DNA of 64,000 nt from Impatiens glandulifera (Eukaryota; Streptophyta; Magnoliopsida; Ericales; Balsaminaceae): positions 913,501 through 977,500 of the forward strand of contig NC_061870.1 in assembly GCF_907164915.1 (NCBI RefSeq). The letters are read 5' to 3'. This document shows positions 32,932-45,035 of the stretch, in pieces (the stretch's first letter is position 1; each line of letters opens with the position of its first letter). Position numbers and translations under genes: made by a program. Below the pieces are notes generated by a model. The model worked only from the letters and a program-made list of their open reading frames with translations. It ran no database searches and had not been told where the DNA came from.

Positions 32932-35387
32932 TGTGACACCCCTCACTCCTAACTTACTTAGACCGAGTGAGGGAATGTTTGAAACGTACATACTTAAGCG
33001 GAAAACAGAAACATGTGAGGAAGCGTTTTGTTAAGTATAAAAGTGGTGCTACAAAATTTCGGTTTATAAAAACAAGACAAGGTCATTTGCTTACAAAATA
33101 AAGATTTTTAATAATAGATCCAACAAAGGACTTGGTCTTCTGCCTTGGTCCTTCCTTTCACACACATCCCTGCACCTTGCCCCACTCCAAGCCTCCATTC
33201 ACTTGACATAAAAAGACTATGGCTGTGTACCTACACCACACAAGCATAGTGAGTCTAAAGACCCAACAAGTTATAAAAACAGATTGTAGATAAGATATTT
33301 TAAAAGATTCTTTGGATCCACATGCTAGTTTGTAAAGTATATTATCATTTGTGAAAGTACAATAAGATCTTGAGCAAATATTGGACCTTTATAATTCAGA
33401 GCTGATCCTGAAAGTTAGGAATCCGGTTTGAGCACATATCTGGATAGGCACTCTTCGGAGTTTATCCCTAAAGCCCACAACCTAGTTAGACCCTTGTCTG
33501 TGTGGGTAGGATCTTCTAGAGCTCGTCCCAGATTTCCAGTCCCAATACAAACCCCAGCACATATTTTGGAATCAAACTACCAGAGCTCATCCTGAGTAGC
33601 CTTCCTCCCATTCCGTCAATACTCATACATCCTTGTTCACAATGATTCCATAAAACGTTTCATACTTTGGAAAATAGATCCTTGTTTAGAAAACAGACCC
33701 TTGTTTATAAAACAGACCTTTGTTTATAAAACAGTTCATTCTTTATAAAATAAACCCCTCTCTTAGAAAAGGGACCCTTGTTTGGAAAACAGATCAACCT
33801 TTGGAAAAGAGATGGTACCTTGGAAAACAGCTTGTCTTTTTGAAACAGATCATACTTGGTTCATTATTAAAGATATAAATATGCAAGGAATCATGCTATA
33901 AAAACAGTATGCATAATTTATAGAATATACATGAATTATATAAGCAAGTGTGGGTTTCTAAAGAGTGATATAGAAAGGTTTTCTTGCCTTATACTTTGAA
34001 GCTGCTAAGGTTTAATCTTGCTTGAAGAGTGGTTGTTCTTCAAGGCTTCTAGAGGACATCTAATGATTCTTAGTGAAGAGGGACAATGAATTTATATATA
34101 TTAATCAATCCATGGTGAAGTATATATATAAAGACTAAGGTCGGTTAGTGAAGCATGAGGTGGATAATTAATCATTAAGGGTGTTGGTCATAGACTTGCT
34201 AATGTAGAGGGCTTGTGACCTGATGGTCATAAGCATGGGATGAGTAACTAGGTTGGTCACCTGCTTGATAAATAAGCAGTTGGTCACCTGCTTGATAAAT
34301 AAGAATGGGATGGTTAACTAGGCTGGTCACCTGTTTGTCACCAGCTTGATTAATAAGCATGGGATGGGAACTAGGTTGGTCACCTGTTTGTCACCAGCTT
34401 GATGAATAAGCATGGGATTGAGGCATGAGGTGGATAAGCATGAGGTGGCTAAGCATGAGGTGGCTAAGCATGAGGTGTATTAAGCATGAGGTGTATTTAA
34501 GCATGAGGTGTACTTAAGCATGAGGTGTATTTAAGCATGAGGTGTACTTAAGCATGAGGTGTACTTAAGCATGAGGTGGCTAATAATGAGGTGTACTTAA
34601 GCATGATGTGTATTTAAGCATGAAGTGGCTAAGCATGAGGTGTACTTAAGCATGTGGTGGTTAAGCATGAGGTGGCTAAGCATGAGATGTATTTAAGAAT
34701 GAGGTGGCTAAGAATGAGGTGGCTAAGTATGAGGTGTCTAAACATGAGGTGTATTTAAGCATGAGGTGTATTTAAGCATGAGGTGGCTAAGCATGAGGTG
34801 GCTAAGCATAAGGTGGTTAAGCATGAGGTGGCTAAGCATGAGGTGTCTTTAAGCAAGAGGTGTATTTAAGCATGAGGTGGCTAAGTATGAGGTGTCTAAG
34901 CATGAAGTGGCAAAGCAAAGAAAGGGCTTAAGTCTCGGTCGAACTCCCTTGGTCAGACCCTATCGGTCGGACCCTACCGGTCGTGACATAGATTTCCCTC
35001 GGTCTTCTCGGTCGGACCCTTACACATATATTCACGGTCATAACACATCTTTATCTGTCCTAACACACTAATTCTCGGTCCTAACACATATATACTTGGT
35101 CCTAACACATATTTCTTGGCCCTGACCCATATTACTCGGCCCTGACACATATTTCTCGGCCCTGACACATAATTCTCGGCCCTGCCACATAATTCTCGGC
35201 CCTGACACATAATTCTCGGCCCTAACACATATTTCCTCGGCCCAAACACATAAATCATTGGTCTTAACACATAAATCATCAGTCTTAAGTCTCAGATTTT
35301 CTTCGGTCTTAATTTCCAATCACAAGAGTGCTTGGTCTTGGCCAGGACCAAAGGCATTCAGTCAAATATGAATTTTAGGGTGTGACA
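32932..35387 (-). repeat. Gypsy family 2 LTR (5' LTR, full length 2456 bp)
   Basis: The plus strand begins TGTGACACCCCTCACTCC and ends GGGTGTGACA. Inside are the conserved R/U5 block (near 33225-33262), repeated AAAACAGACC-like segments (33650-33860), a TATA run (minus strand CTTTATATATATACTTC, 34119-34133), a long variable-length GCATGAGGTG array (34425-34915), short CTCGGTCGGACC repeats (34930-34990) and about ten 19-20 bp CTCGGCCCTGACACATAAT units (35030-35280). Confidence 0.9.
34425..34915. repeat. GCATGAGGTG array in family 2 LTR
   Basis: About 30 units of 15-18 bp (GCATGAGGTGGCTAA and GCATGAGGTGTATTTAA forms). It is the largest copy of this LTR array in the window. Confidence 0.9.
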
Positions 35388-38054
35388 TAACCAGCCAACA
35401 ACTTCTCTCGGTCTGACTTAGCAAGACAACAACTTCACTCGATCCAGACTTAGCCAGCCAACAACTTCCCTCGGTCCAGACTTAAACAACGAACAATTTC
35501 TCTCTGTTCAGACTTAGCCAGTCAATAAATTCCCTCGGTCAAGACTTAGCCAGCCAACAACTTCCCTCGGTCTAACGTAGCTAGCCAACAACTACCCTGG
35601 TCTAGACATAGCTAGCAAACAACATCCCTTGGTCTGACTTAACCAACCAATAACTTCCATCGGTCCTGACTTAACCAGCTAATAACTTCACTCGGTCTAG
35701 ACTTAGCAAGCCAACAACTTCTCTCGGTTAGACTTAGCCAGCCAACAACTTCTCTCGGTCCAGACTTAGCCAGCCAAAAAATTCTCTTGGTCTTACTTAG
35801 CCAGCCAAGAACTTCCCTCGATCCAGACATAGCCAACCAACAACTTCGCTCGGTCTGACTTAGTTAGCCAACAACATCTCTCGATCTTACTTAGGCAGCC
35901 AACAACTTCCCTTGGTCTACACTTAGCCAGCCAACAACTTCCGTTAGTCCAGACTTAACCAACCAAAAACTTCTCTAAGTCCATACTTGGTAAGCCAACA
36001 ACTTCACTCGGTCCAGACTTAGCCAACTAACAACTTCTCTGGTCTGACTTAGCCAGCTAACAATTTCGCTCGGTCCAGACTTAACCAACCAACAACTTCT
36101 CTCGGTTTGAATTAGCCACCCAACAACTTCCCTCAGTCCAGACTTAGCCAGCCAATAACTTCCCTTGTTCTAACTTAGCCAACCAACAACATTCCTCGGT
36201 CCAAAATTAGCAAGCCAACAACTTCCCTCTGTCCAGACTTAAACAACTAACAATTTCTCTCGGTCTGACTTAGTAAGCCAACAACTTCCCTCGGTCCAGA
36301 CTTAGCCAGCCAACAACTTCTCTCTGTCTGACCTAGCCAGCAAACAACTACGCTCAGTCTAGACTTAGCCAGCCAACAACTTCCCTAGGTCTGAATTAGC
36401 CAGCCAACAAATTCCCTCGGTCTAACTTAGTCAGTTAACAACTTCCCTCGGTCCAAACTTAGCCAGCCAACAACTTCACTCGGTCTGACTTAGCCAGCCA
36501 ATAACTTCTCTCGGTCCAGACTTAGCCAGCCAACAACATCCCTCGGTCCTGACTTAGCCAGCCAACAACTTCCCTCGGTCCAGACTTAGCCAGCCAACAA
36601 CTTCCCTCGGTCTGACATAGCTATCCAAAACATTCCTCGGTCATGACTTAGCCAACCAAGAACTTCACTCTGTCCAAACATAGCCAGCTAATATCTTCTC
36701 TCGGTTTGACTTAAGCAGCCAACAACTTCCCTCGGTCCAGACTTCGCCAGCCAACAACTTCTCTCGGTCTGACTTAGCCAACCAACAACTTCCCTCGGTC
36801 TAGACTTAGCTAGCTATCAACTTCCCTCGGTTTGAGTTAGGTAGCCATCAACTTTCGTCGGTCCAGACTTATTCAGCCAACAACTTCTCTTGGTTTAACT
36901 TAGAAAGCCAACAACTTCCCTCGATCTAGACTTATCCAGCCAACAACTTCTCTTAGTCTCACTTAGCCAGCCATCAACTTCCCTCGGTACGGACTTTACT
37001 ACCAAACAACCTCCCTCGGTCTGACTTAGCCAGCCAACAACTTCCCTTGGCTTGATTTAGCCAACCAATAACTTCACTCGGTCCAGACTTAGCCAGCCAA
37101 CATCTTCTCTCGGTCTGACTTAAGCACCCAACAACTTCCCTCGGTCTTGACTTCGCCAGCCAACAACTTCTCTCGGTTTGACTTAGCCAACCAACAACTT
37201 CTCTCGATCTAGACTTAGCTAGCTATCTACTTCCCTCAGTCGGACTTAGCAAGCCAACAACTTCCGTCGGTCCAGACTTAGCCAGCCAACAACTTCACTC
37301 GGTCCAGACTTATTCAGCCAACAACTTCTCTCAGTCTGACTTAGAAAGCCAACAACTTCCCTCGGTCTAGACTTAGCCAGCCAACAACATCCCTCGGTCA
37401 TGACTTAGCCAGCCAACAATTTCCCTCTGTCTAGACTTAGCCAGTCAATAACTTCCATTGGTCTGACTTAACCAGCAAACAACTTCTCTCGGTCTAAGTT
37501 AGAAAGTCAACAACTTCCCTTGGTCCAGACTTAGCCAACGAACAACTTCCCTCGGTCTTATTTAGCCAGCCAACAACATCTCTCGGTCTTACTTAGTCAG
37601 ACAACAACTTCCCTCGGTCTAGACTTAGCCAACCAACAACTTCCCTCAGTCCAGACATAACCAGCCTACAACTTCTCTTAGTCCAGACTTGGCAAGCAAA
37701 CAACTTCACTCGGTCTAGACTTAACTAGCTAACAACTTCTCTGGTCTTACTTAGCCAGCCAACAATTTCACTCGGTCTAGACATAGCCAGCCAACAACTC
37801 TTCTGGGTTTGAATTAGCCAGCCAACAACTTACCTCAGCCCAGACTTAGCCATCCAACAAATTCCCTCGTTCTGACTTAGCCAACCAACAATATCACTCG
37901 GTCTAGAATTAGCCAGCCAACAACTTCCCTCGGTCTAGACTTAAACAACCAACAAATTCTCTCGGTTTGACTTAGCAAGCCAACAACTTCCCTCGGTCAA
38001 GACTTAGCCAGCCAACAACTTCTCTCGGTGTGACTTAGCCAGCAATCTACTTCC
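35388..38054. repeat. Satellite block E
   Basis: About 2.7 kb of the satellite. A roughly 410 bp repeat is visible (compare 36665-36840 with 37075-37230, both with TTAAGCA and ACTTCGCCAGCC variants). It ends within a monomer at 38054, where gypsy pol begins without an LTR. Confidence 0.96.
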
Positions 38055-38343
38055 CTCTAAGATAGAATTGCCTCTTACAACTCTAACGAGCAAGAATGTG
38101 AAATTCGTGTGGTCTGATCATTGCGAGACAAGTTTAAATGAGTTAAAGAGGTGCCTGATTTCTGCCATAGTGCTTACCATTCTAGAAGAAATAGGCAACT
38201 TTGTGGTTTGCACGGATGCATCAAAGTGTGGACTAGGAGCTGTTCTTATGTAAAACGGAAATGTAGTGGCTTATGCTTCAAGGAAATTGAAGATTCATGA
38301 AAGAAATTATCCAACCCATGACTTGGAATTAGCTGTAGTAGTC
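38055..38343 (+). pseudogene. Gypsy RT-RNase H junction (part 1)
   Basis: Encodes LPLTTLTSKNVKFVWSDHC and then [17 protein letters not shown], where the Asp of TDAS is an RNase H catalytic position. A TAA follows at 38251. The reading continues to ELAVVV and is cut at 38343 by the copia LTR. It closely matches the minus-strand RNase H at 16428-16790. Confidence 0.9.
38339..38343. repeat. 5 bp target duplication, left copy (TAGTC)
   Basis: TAGTC at 38339-38343 recurs at 39989-39993, flanking the copia solo LTR. Removing one copy with the LTR rejoins the RNase H frame (VVV then F-LKIW). Confidence 0.92.
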
Positions 38344-39988
38344 TGTTGGATCAAATTATTTTGACTAAGAATTGAAATAGTTTGACAACTAGGATTTTGA
38401 TGATGAAATGATTTATGCGTTTTGCTGCAGGTGTATCGAAATCAAATTTCATGAGACTTGGTTCTAATGAGGTTCATTAGACCAATTTGGTATTAGATGC
38501 ACGAAATCAGATGTGCTGTCTAACTCGTGGAGTTAGACGTGCAGTCTAATGAATTCGGAATTAGACGTGTAGTCTAACTCGTGGAGTTAGACGTGTAGTC
38601 TAATGAATTCAGAATTAGACGTGTAGTCTAACTCGTGGAGTTAGACGTGCAGTCTAATGGAACTCAAAATTAGACTTGTAGTCTAATGTATTGTGAAAGT
38701 TAGACGTGTAGTTTAACTCCTTCAGACAAGTCTGAAGTAGAACCGTAATTAGATGTGCAGTCTAACTTATGGAGTTAGACGTGCAGTCTAATGGAACTCG
38801 TAATTAGACGTGTAGTCTAATGTATTGTGAAAGTTAGATGTGCAGTCTAACTCCTTCAGACAAGTCTGAAGTAGAACCAGAATTAGACGTGCAATCTAAC
38901 TCGTGGAGTTCGACGTGCAGTCTAATGGTTTGTGAAAGATTAGACGTGAAGTCTAATTGGTGAAAGTTAGACGTGTAGTCTAACTCCTTCAGATTAGTCT
39001 GAAGTGATTGTAATTAGACGTAAGTCTAATCCCATTAGACCAGGTGGTCTAATGAATTATGCTCTTAGATGGGGACGTTTTATTTTATTAGACGAGGTCG
39101 TCTAACTTAAATACGTCTAATGCTATGCTTAAGCAGTATGCTTGAAGCTAGCACCCACGTGCTATAGCTGTACTCTACTCCTGCTACACTTTCTAATGAA
39201 GATCAGTACGATAGCTAAACGCAACCAACCAACGAATGTCATGTAAGAGAATTTCCCTCATATTACTTGTTTTGCAGGTACATCTCTGATGGAATATTCG
39301 GCGCACTGCCAGTTGGTGTACGGCCACGATCCATGTGCTTAGAATCTGTTGTGTACTATTGAGGCTTTCCAATGGAAGAGGGCCACGTATCATTCTAAAG
39401 ATTCGACCGTTAGTCTCTGTCCAATATTTATCATATCTCAAGGACAACGGACAACGTCTCCAACTCTCGACTCTTCAATCTCTCGATCATCTTGCTTACT
39501 GGAATTACTGAGAAATCTATTCTTTGAATATTCAAGTTTTGAGTTGCTTTCTTGATTGTACTGTGTGTGAATCAAGAGAGAGCTAGAATAAAAAAACACC
39601 TTTAGTTTAGTGATATTCTTCATCTTGTAAATTGAATAGAGTGTGTTATGTTCAATAGTGAGTTAAGTGTGTGCAAACTGTATTTTGATTCGAATCATAT
39701 TATAGTGAATCCTTCCGGTGGTTGGAAGAAAAGTGACGCAAGAGAGTTTTCTCTGAACATCCACAAACAAACTGCTGTGTCTTTTCATTTCTGTCATCTT
39801 CACATTTTTCATCTTGAGCTTCAAATCCAAGTAAATTATTCTTCCGTGATTCTGTTGCAAGTGTTTACAAGGGTTTGCGTAGAATAGAAAGCGAATTAAA
39901 TCTCTAACGAAATTTCTTTCAAATCGTTTTACATAAGCCTTCATCAATAGCCAGACCCCCGTCTCTATCGATAAAGCCGATCCTTTCA
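38344..39988 (+). repeat. Copia solo LTR inside gypsy RNase H
   Basis: A 1645 bp LTR from TGTTGGATCAAATTATTTTG to CCGATCCTTTCA, homologous to the LTRs at 47540-49501 and 55036-57019 but older. U3 contains many TTAGACGTG...GTCTAA palindromes (38510-39120). It is flanked by the perfect TAGTC duplication. Small frames inside it (for example 39663-39989 minus) have counterparts in the other LTR copies and are not genes. Confidence 0.95.
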
Positions 39989-39993
39989 TAGTC

Positions 39994-41783
39994 TTTCCTC
40001 TTAAAATATGGAAACAATATCTTTATGGTGAGAAGTCTCAAATATTTACCGATCATTAAAGTATAAAGTATTTATTTACTCAAAAGGAGTTGAATATGAG
40101 GCAGTGGCGTTGGCTGGAGCTGGTGAAAGATTATGACTGCGAAATTGTTTATCAACAGGGGAGGGCCAATGTTGTAGCTGATGCCTTAAGCCGCAAGTCA
40201 AGTATTCTTAATCAAATCACTGCCCATTCTGACCTGATTCAAGAGTTTGAAAGATTAGATCTGGCTGTGATTGAGCCAAGGCAGGAGTGCATTCTTGCAA
40301 CTCTAGCCATTATTCCTGATCTTATAGAAAGAATTAGGTTGAGACAAGTTGATGACCCACAACTCACCTTATGGAAGTAAAGAGATGAGAAGAGGGATAC
40401 ACCTTTGTATAGCACTAGGAATAATCTGATGTATCAAAGGAATTGGCTATGGGTACCTTCAGTAGGTTCCTGAAGGCAAGAATTATTGGTTGAGGTACAT
40501 ACTACTCCATATTCTATTCATTCAGGAAGTACCAAAATGTTCAAAGATCTGTAGATGTTGTATTGGTGGCCTGGTATGAAGAAGGATATCATTAAGTATG
40601 TTAGTGAGTGTTTAGCTTTCCAGCAAGTTAAGGTTGAGCGTCAAAGGCCTACTGGACTTCTCTGCCCACTGCCCATAACTGTTTCGAAATGGGACGATAT
40701 TGCCATAGCCTTTGTTGTTGGATTACCTCTGACATTGAGAAAAATGAATACCATCTGGGTAATAGTAGATTGTCTTACTAAGTCAGCACACTTTCTACCG
40801 GTAAAGACAACTTTTTCAATGAATCAATACGCGGAGCTGTACTTGCAAGAGATCGTTAGACTCCACGGCATCCCAACCAGAATCGTGTCTTACCGAGATC
40901 TTCGTTTTACCTCGCACTTCTGGGAAAGCTTGCATAATGGTTTGGGGACGAAGTTAGCCTTCAGTACTGCATTTCACCTCCAAACAGATGGCCAATCTGA
41001 AAGAGTGATCCAAATCCTAGAAGATCTTCTAAGGGAATGCCTTATAGATTTTGGTGGTGATTGAGAATTAAGGTTTCCATTAGTAGAGTTTTCCTACAAC
41101 AACCGTTATCAATCTTCTATTGGCATGGCACCCTTTGAAGCTCTTTATGGGAAGAAATGTATAACTCCCCTTCATTGGGATGAAGTTGGGGAAATAATTT
41201 TAATTGGGCCTGAGATCGTCTCCAGCTCAGTTTCCTTAATTAGAAAGATCAGAGAAATGTTGCTAACGACTCAAAGTAGGCAGAAGAGTTATGCAGATAA
41301 GAAACGCCGGGATATAATATTCAACAAAGGCGACCATGTGTTTCACAAGGTATCTCTATGCAAATGTATCATTAGGTTTGGAAAGAAGGGAAAGTTGAAT
41401 CCAAGATATATTGGGCCTTTTGAAATTCTGGAGGCAGTTGGTTAGGTTGCATATAGATAAGCGTTGCCTCCCAGCCTTGATGTTGTTCACAATATTTTTC
41501 ATGTGTCCAATTTGAGGAATTATATTCCTAATGCCAACCATGTAATTAATTATGAAGAAGTTTAGTTAACAAATGATCTATCATATGAAGAGAGACCAAC
41601 TCAGGTCCTGGCCAGGCAAACCAGGAATCTAAGGAATAAGGAAGTAAGTATTGTCAAGGTGCTTTGGCACAATAGTTCAATAGAAGAAGCCACCCTGGAA
41701 GTAGAACATGATATATAACAGAATTATCTTGAACTATTCTGTAAGTAATTTCGAGGTCGAAATTTTTATAAGTAGGGTAGAAT
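39994..41783 (+). pseudogene. Gypsy RNase H end, integrase and chromodomain-like tail
   Basis: Continues as LKIWKQYLYGEK, FTDH, one stop, then [20 protein letters not shown] and [10 protein letters not shown], the normal RNase H end. The integrase zinc-binding part and core follow at 40380-41064: WVIVDCLTKSAHF keeps the first Asp, but the second is a Tyr codon (TAC at 40891-40893, in VSYRDLRF), and DGQSERV keeps the Glu. 41125-41445 is the C-terminal domain. FHVSNLRNYIP and a degraded chromodomain-like tail (SIVKVLWHN, EEATLE) follow to 41710. The polypurine region AAGTAGGGTAG is at 41770-41780. At least six stops make it inactive. Confidence 0.92.
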
Positions 41784-43532
41784 TGTTATGCCCAAACTCA
41801 TCTTTTTTTGATATAAAAGGCTAGTAGGGTCAAGGGTGCAATTTTGGAATATTCACCCTTATGTATTCTCTTATAAGTCATGTTAGGAATAGACTTGTTA
41901 TTATTGTTATTAGAGGATGAGATATAAAAATGTTGTGTTAATTATATTGTGGGACATTTTGTAGAAGGACCCATGTAGAAGAGACTCACAATTTATACTT
42001 AGGAATAGACTTGCTGCTATTATTAAGGACTGATATATAATTGCTATGTGTTAAATTATAAATATAACCCAGAATGTATAAGGAACATGGGATACAAGAG
42101 ACTTATAATTTGTACTTAGGCAATATTTCATAAAAACAGCAAGTGGTAGGGACCCATGTTGAAGGGACCCACTAGATAATTAGGATAAGTTTAATCCTAA
42201 TTTAATTCTCTCTTTAGTCAATAATTAAACCCACTTGATTTTCATTTAATTTGAACACTTGGAAGCCAAATCACACTACACCCTAACCACTTCCATGCTT
42301 CCCACTTGCCCCAGCTACTTGCTACACACTTAGCATGGCAGCTATTAGCTCACCTTACCCCATTCCCTTAATTCATTTGGAAATTCAGTTCACTCTCTCT
42401 TTAAGAAAGACTTAGGAGTTCTTTTTCAAACCAAGAGAAAACCCTATCAAAGATCATCTTCTTTCTTTATCCAATTTCGAAATTAAGGCAATCCTTTTCT
42501 TAAACTCAATCTTTAAGCCACACATAACTATGTATTACAAGTACTTTCTGCCTAAATTTCATATATGTTGGAAATACATGTTTTTATGGTATAATATGGT
42601 TTTATGGATAAACTTGGTTTATAAACAATCTGTTTTTCTAAAGTAAGACAAGGGCCTTCATGTTTTCCAGAAATTATAGGGTTTCCATGTTAAGTATAAA
42701 CTTTTATAAAACAGAAACCCTTATGATTTATGCATACATGGGCGCATATTAATGATAAATGAATATTGACGGAAATGAGAAGAGGCTGGCTGGCATGAGC
42801 TCTAGACAGCTAATTCTAAATGTACTGGCTGAATTATTTATGGGATCAGAGTATCTAGCATGAGCTCTATTTACTGCTGCCCAACTCAAAGACGGTCCAA
42901 ACAGGTTGAGGGCTTTTAGGGATGAACTCCTAATTGTGCCTTTTCCAATTACGGCTCAAACGGACTCCTTGCCTTCAGGATCAGCTCTGAATGGTGTAGG
43001 GTCAAATATGGATCAAGATGTTACTGTACAGGCCCCATGAACTCCTATTTTCTAAACATGCAAATGTCTTTTTATGGACTGATCATCTTTTAAAGTATGA
43101 ACATTTTATGCATACATCTTTCTTTTTAAAAGCAAAGCATTCCAGCAGGTTTTAAAATATTTAATTGCTTGCTGAGTCATTAGACTCACTATGTTATGTG
43201 TGGTGTAGGTACCCAGTCCTAGCTTTTGTACACTTGAAGGAACTTGGAGAGGAGCGAACTATTGGAGAAAGTGTGGGAGGAGGGACCTAGGCTATTAGAT
43301 TACTTGTCTTTTTGTATAAACACTTGACTTTTATTTTGGGTCTTTTCTTACTGTCTAATGGTGCATGTATATAAGACTTGTATAGAAACATGATAGCATG
43401 ATAGAGTATATGTATATATAAAGTATATCTTTTGAGAAGAACAAATGTATATGGCTCCAGCTAGTGTTCTTAATGATGAATAGAAATACATGTTTGAGTA
43501 TTAGTTATTAATATATGAGCATGGACGTTTCA
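41784..43532 (+). repeat. Gypsy family 3 LTR (3' LTR)
   Basis: A 1749 bp LTR beginning TGTTATGCCCAAACTC right after the polypurine tract and ending GGACGTTTCA at 43532. Its end and R/U5 block (TTAGACTCACTATG...GTGTGGTGTAGGTAC, 43172-43212) match LTR C at 59422-61162, so both belong to one family. Satellite follows directly. Confidence 0.88.
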
Positions 43533-43975
43533 TAACTAGCCAACAACTTCTCTCGGTCTGACTTAGCAAGTTAATAACTTCACTCGGTCTAGACTTAGCC
43601 AGCAAACAACTTCCTTCAGTCAAGACTTAACATGCCAACAACTTCCCTCAGCCTGACTTAGCCAGCCAACAACTTCCCTCGGTCCAAATTTAGCCAGCCA
43701 ACAACTTCCCTCGGTTTGACTTAGCCAGCCAACAACTTCCCTTATTCCTAACTTAGCTAGACAACAACTTCACTCGGTCCAGACTTAGCGGCCAACAACT
43801 TCTCTTGGTCTGACTTTGGCAGCCAACAAATTCCCTCGGTCCAGACTTCGCCAGCCAACAACTTCTCTAGGTCTGAATTAGCCAGTTAACAACTTCACTC
43901 GGTCCAGACTTAACCAACCAACAACTTTCCTTAGTCCAGACTTAGCCAGCCAATATTTCTCACTGTCCTATGACA
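43533..43975. repeat. Satellite block F
   Basis: About 440 bases of the 31-32 bp satellite between the gypsy 3' LTR and the rDNA fragment. It is the last satellite in the window. Confidence 0.95.
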
Positions 43976-44095
43976 TTCTAACAAAGACTATGGCTAACTT
44001 TACATGTTAAATTATTTTGTACTTGGTAAAATTTACAAAACAAAGTGTACATTGAATCTTAGAAATCTTGTCCCTCTTTACGAAGGGAGGGAGAG
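43976..44095. other. Possible rDNA spacer remnant
   Basis: About 120 non-satellite bases just beyond the 3' end of the 25S copy, with an AGGGAGGGAGAGGGAGGGA purine run. The position is that of the intergenic spacer following 25S. I cannot confirm homology. Confidence 0.35.
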
Positions 44096-44997
44096 GGAGG
44101 GACGAATCTGAGCAACGAATGGATGAATCTCAGCGGATCGTGGCAGCAAATCCACTATACCGCTTATAATAGCATGTCGCATATTTAAGTCGTCTGCAAA
44201 GGATTCTAATCGTCACTAGATAGGAATTGTACTTCAAAGCGGCCTTCCGAGCGCATCCACCCGGAAGACTTAGTCATCGACACGTGATTTTGAGGATCAT
44301 AGATCCCTACTACTGGTCGGAAAATGAGTGGCGAGTGTGTGCATCGCTTCGAGCCCAAATTCTAACTTAGGGGCATTTAGTCATAATACGACGCACAGTA
44401 ACTTCGCGCCACTGACTTTTTAAGATAAATTTTTAGTAGGGTAAAACTAACCAGTCTCACGACAGTCTAAACCCAGCTCACGTTCCCTATTGGTGGGTGA
44501 ACAATCAAACACTTAGTGAATTCTACTGCACAATAATAGGAAAAGCCGACATCGAAGGATCAAAAAGCAACATCACTATGAACGCTTGGCTGCCACAAAC
44601 TAGTTATCCTTGTGGTAACTTTTCTGATACCTTTAGCTTCAAATTCCGAAGATATGAAGGATCGTTAGGCCACGCTTTCACGGTTCGTATTCGAACTGAA
44701 AATCAGAATCAAACGAGCTTTTACCCTTCTGTTCTACACGAGATTTCTATTATTGTTGAGCTCATCTTAGTACACCTGCGTATCTTTTAACAGATGTATC
44801 ACCCCAGCCAAACTCCCCACCTAACAATGTCTTCCACCTGAATCGTCCTACAGAAGTAGGCCTTGGATTTAAAAAGAGGGACATTGCCCCGCCTTTGATT
44901 CATGGAATAAGTAACATAACGTTAAAAGTAGTGGTGTTTCACTTTCGCCTTTCAGATCCCACTTACACTACACCTCTTAAGTCATTTCACAAAGTCA

Positions 44998-45035
<38 letters not shown>

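Larger units (their letters stand above)
31043..35387 (-). mobile_element. Gypsy family 2 element with 193 bp interior
   Basis: Two minus-strand LTRs (31043-32738, truncated; 32932-35387, about full length) enclose only 32739-32931. The interior still has the 3' end signature AAAAGAATTTCGTCTGCGAA next to the left LTR and the leader with a primer-site remnant (TTTGATACCA at 32920-32929) next to the right LTR. All of gag and pol is missing. The leader piece matches the leader of the 13016-20840 element (CCTGAAGGTGAG...CTTGGAG). It is either a deletion derivative or a TRIM-like non-autonomous element. Confidence 0.85.
38055..43532 (+). mobile_element. 5'-truncated Tekay-like gypsy element
   Basis: Plus-strand element starting abruptly in the RT-RNase H connection and running through RNase H, integrase, chromodomain-like tail, polypurine region and 3' LTR (41784-43532). 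It is interrupted by a copia solo LTR at 38344-39988. The LTR, gag, protease and most of RT are missing; satellite lies directly upstream and downstream. Confidence 0.92.

Noticed and set aside
34974..35319. Minus-strand frames with repeated YVLGPR-like peptide
   Set aside because: Products of the 19-20 bp CTCGGCCCTGACACAT repeats in the family 2 LTR. The same happens at 32416-32670 and 47046-47315.
39663..39989. 108-codon minus-strand frame in the copia solo LTR
   Set aside because: A similar frame recurs in another LTR copy (56685-56975) only because the LTR is repeated; it is antisense in R/U5 and has no domain.
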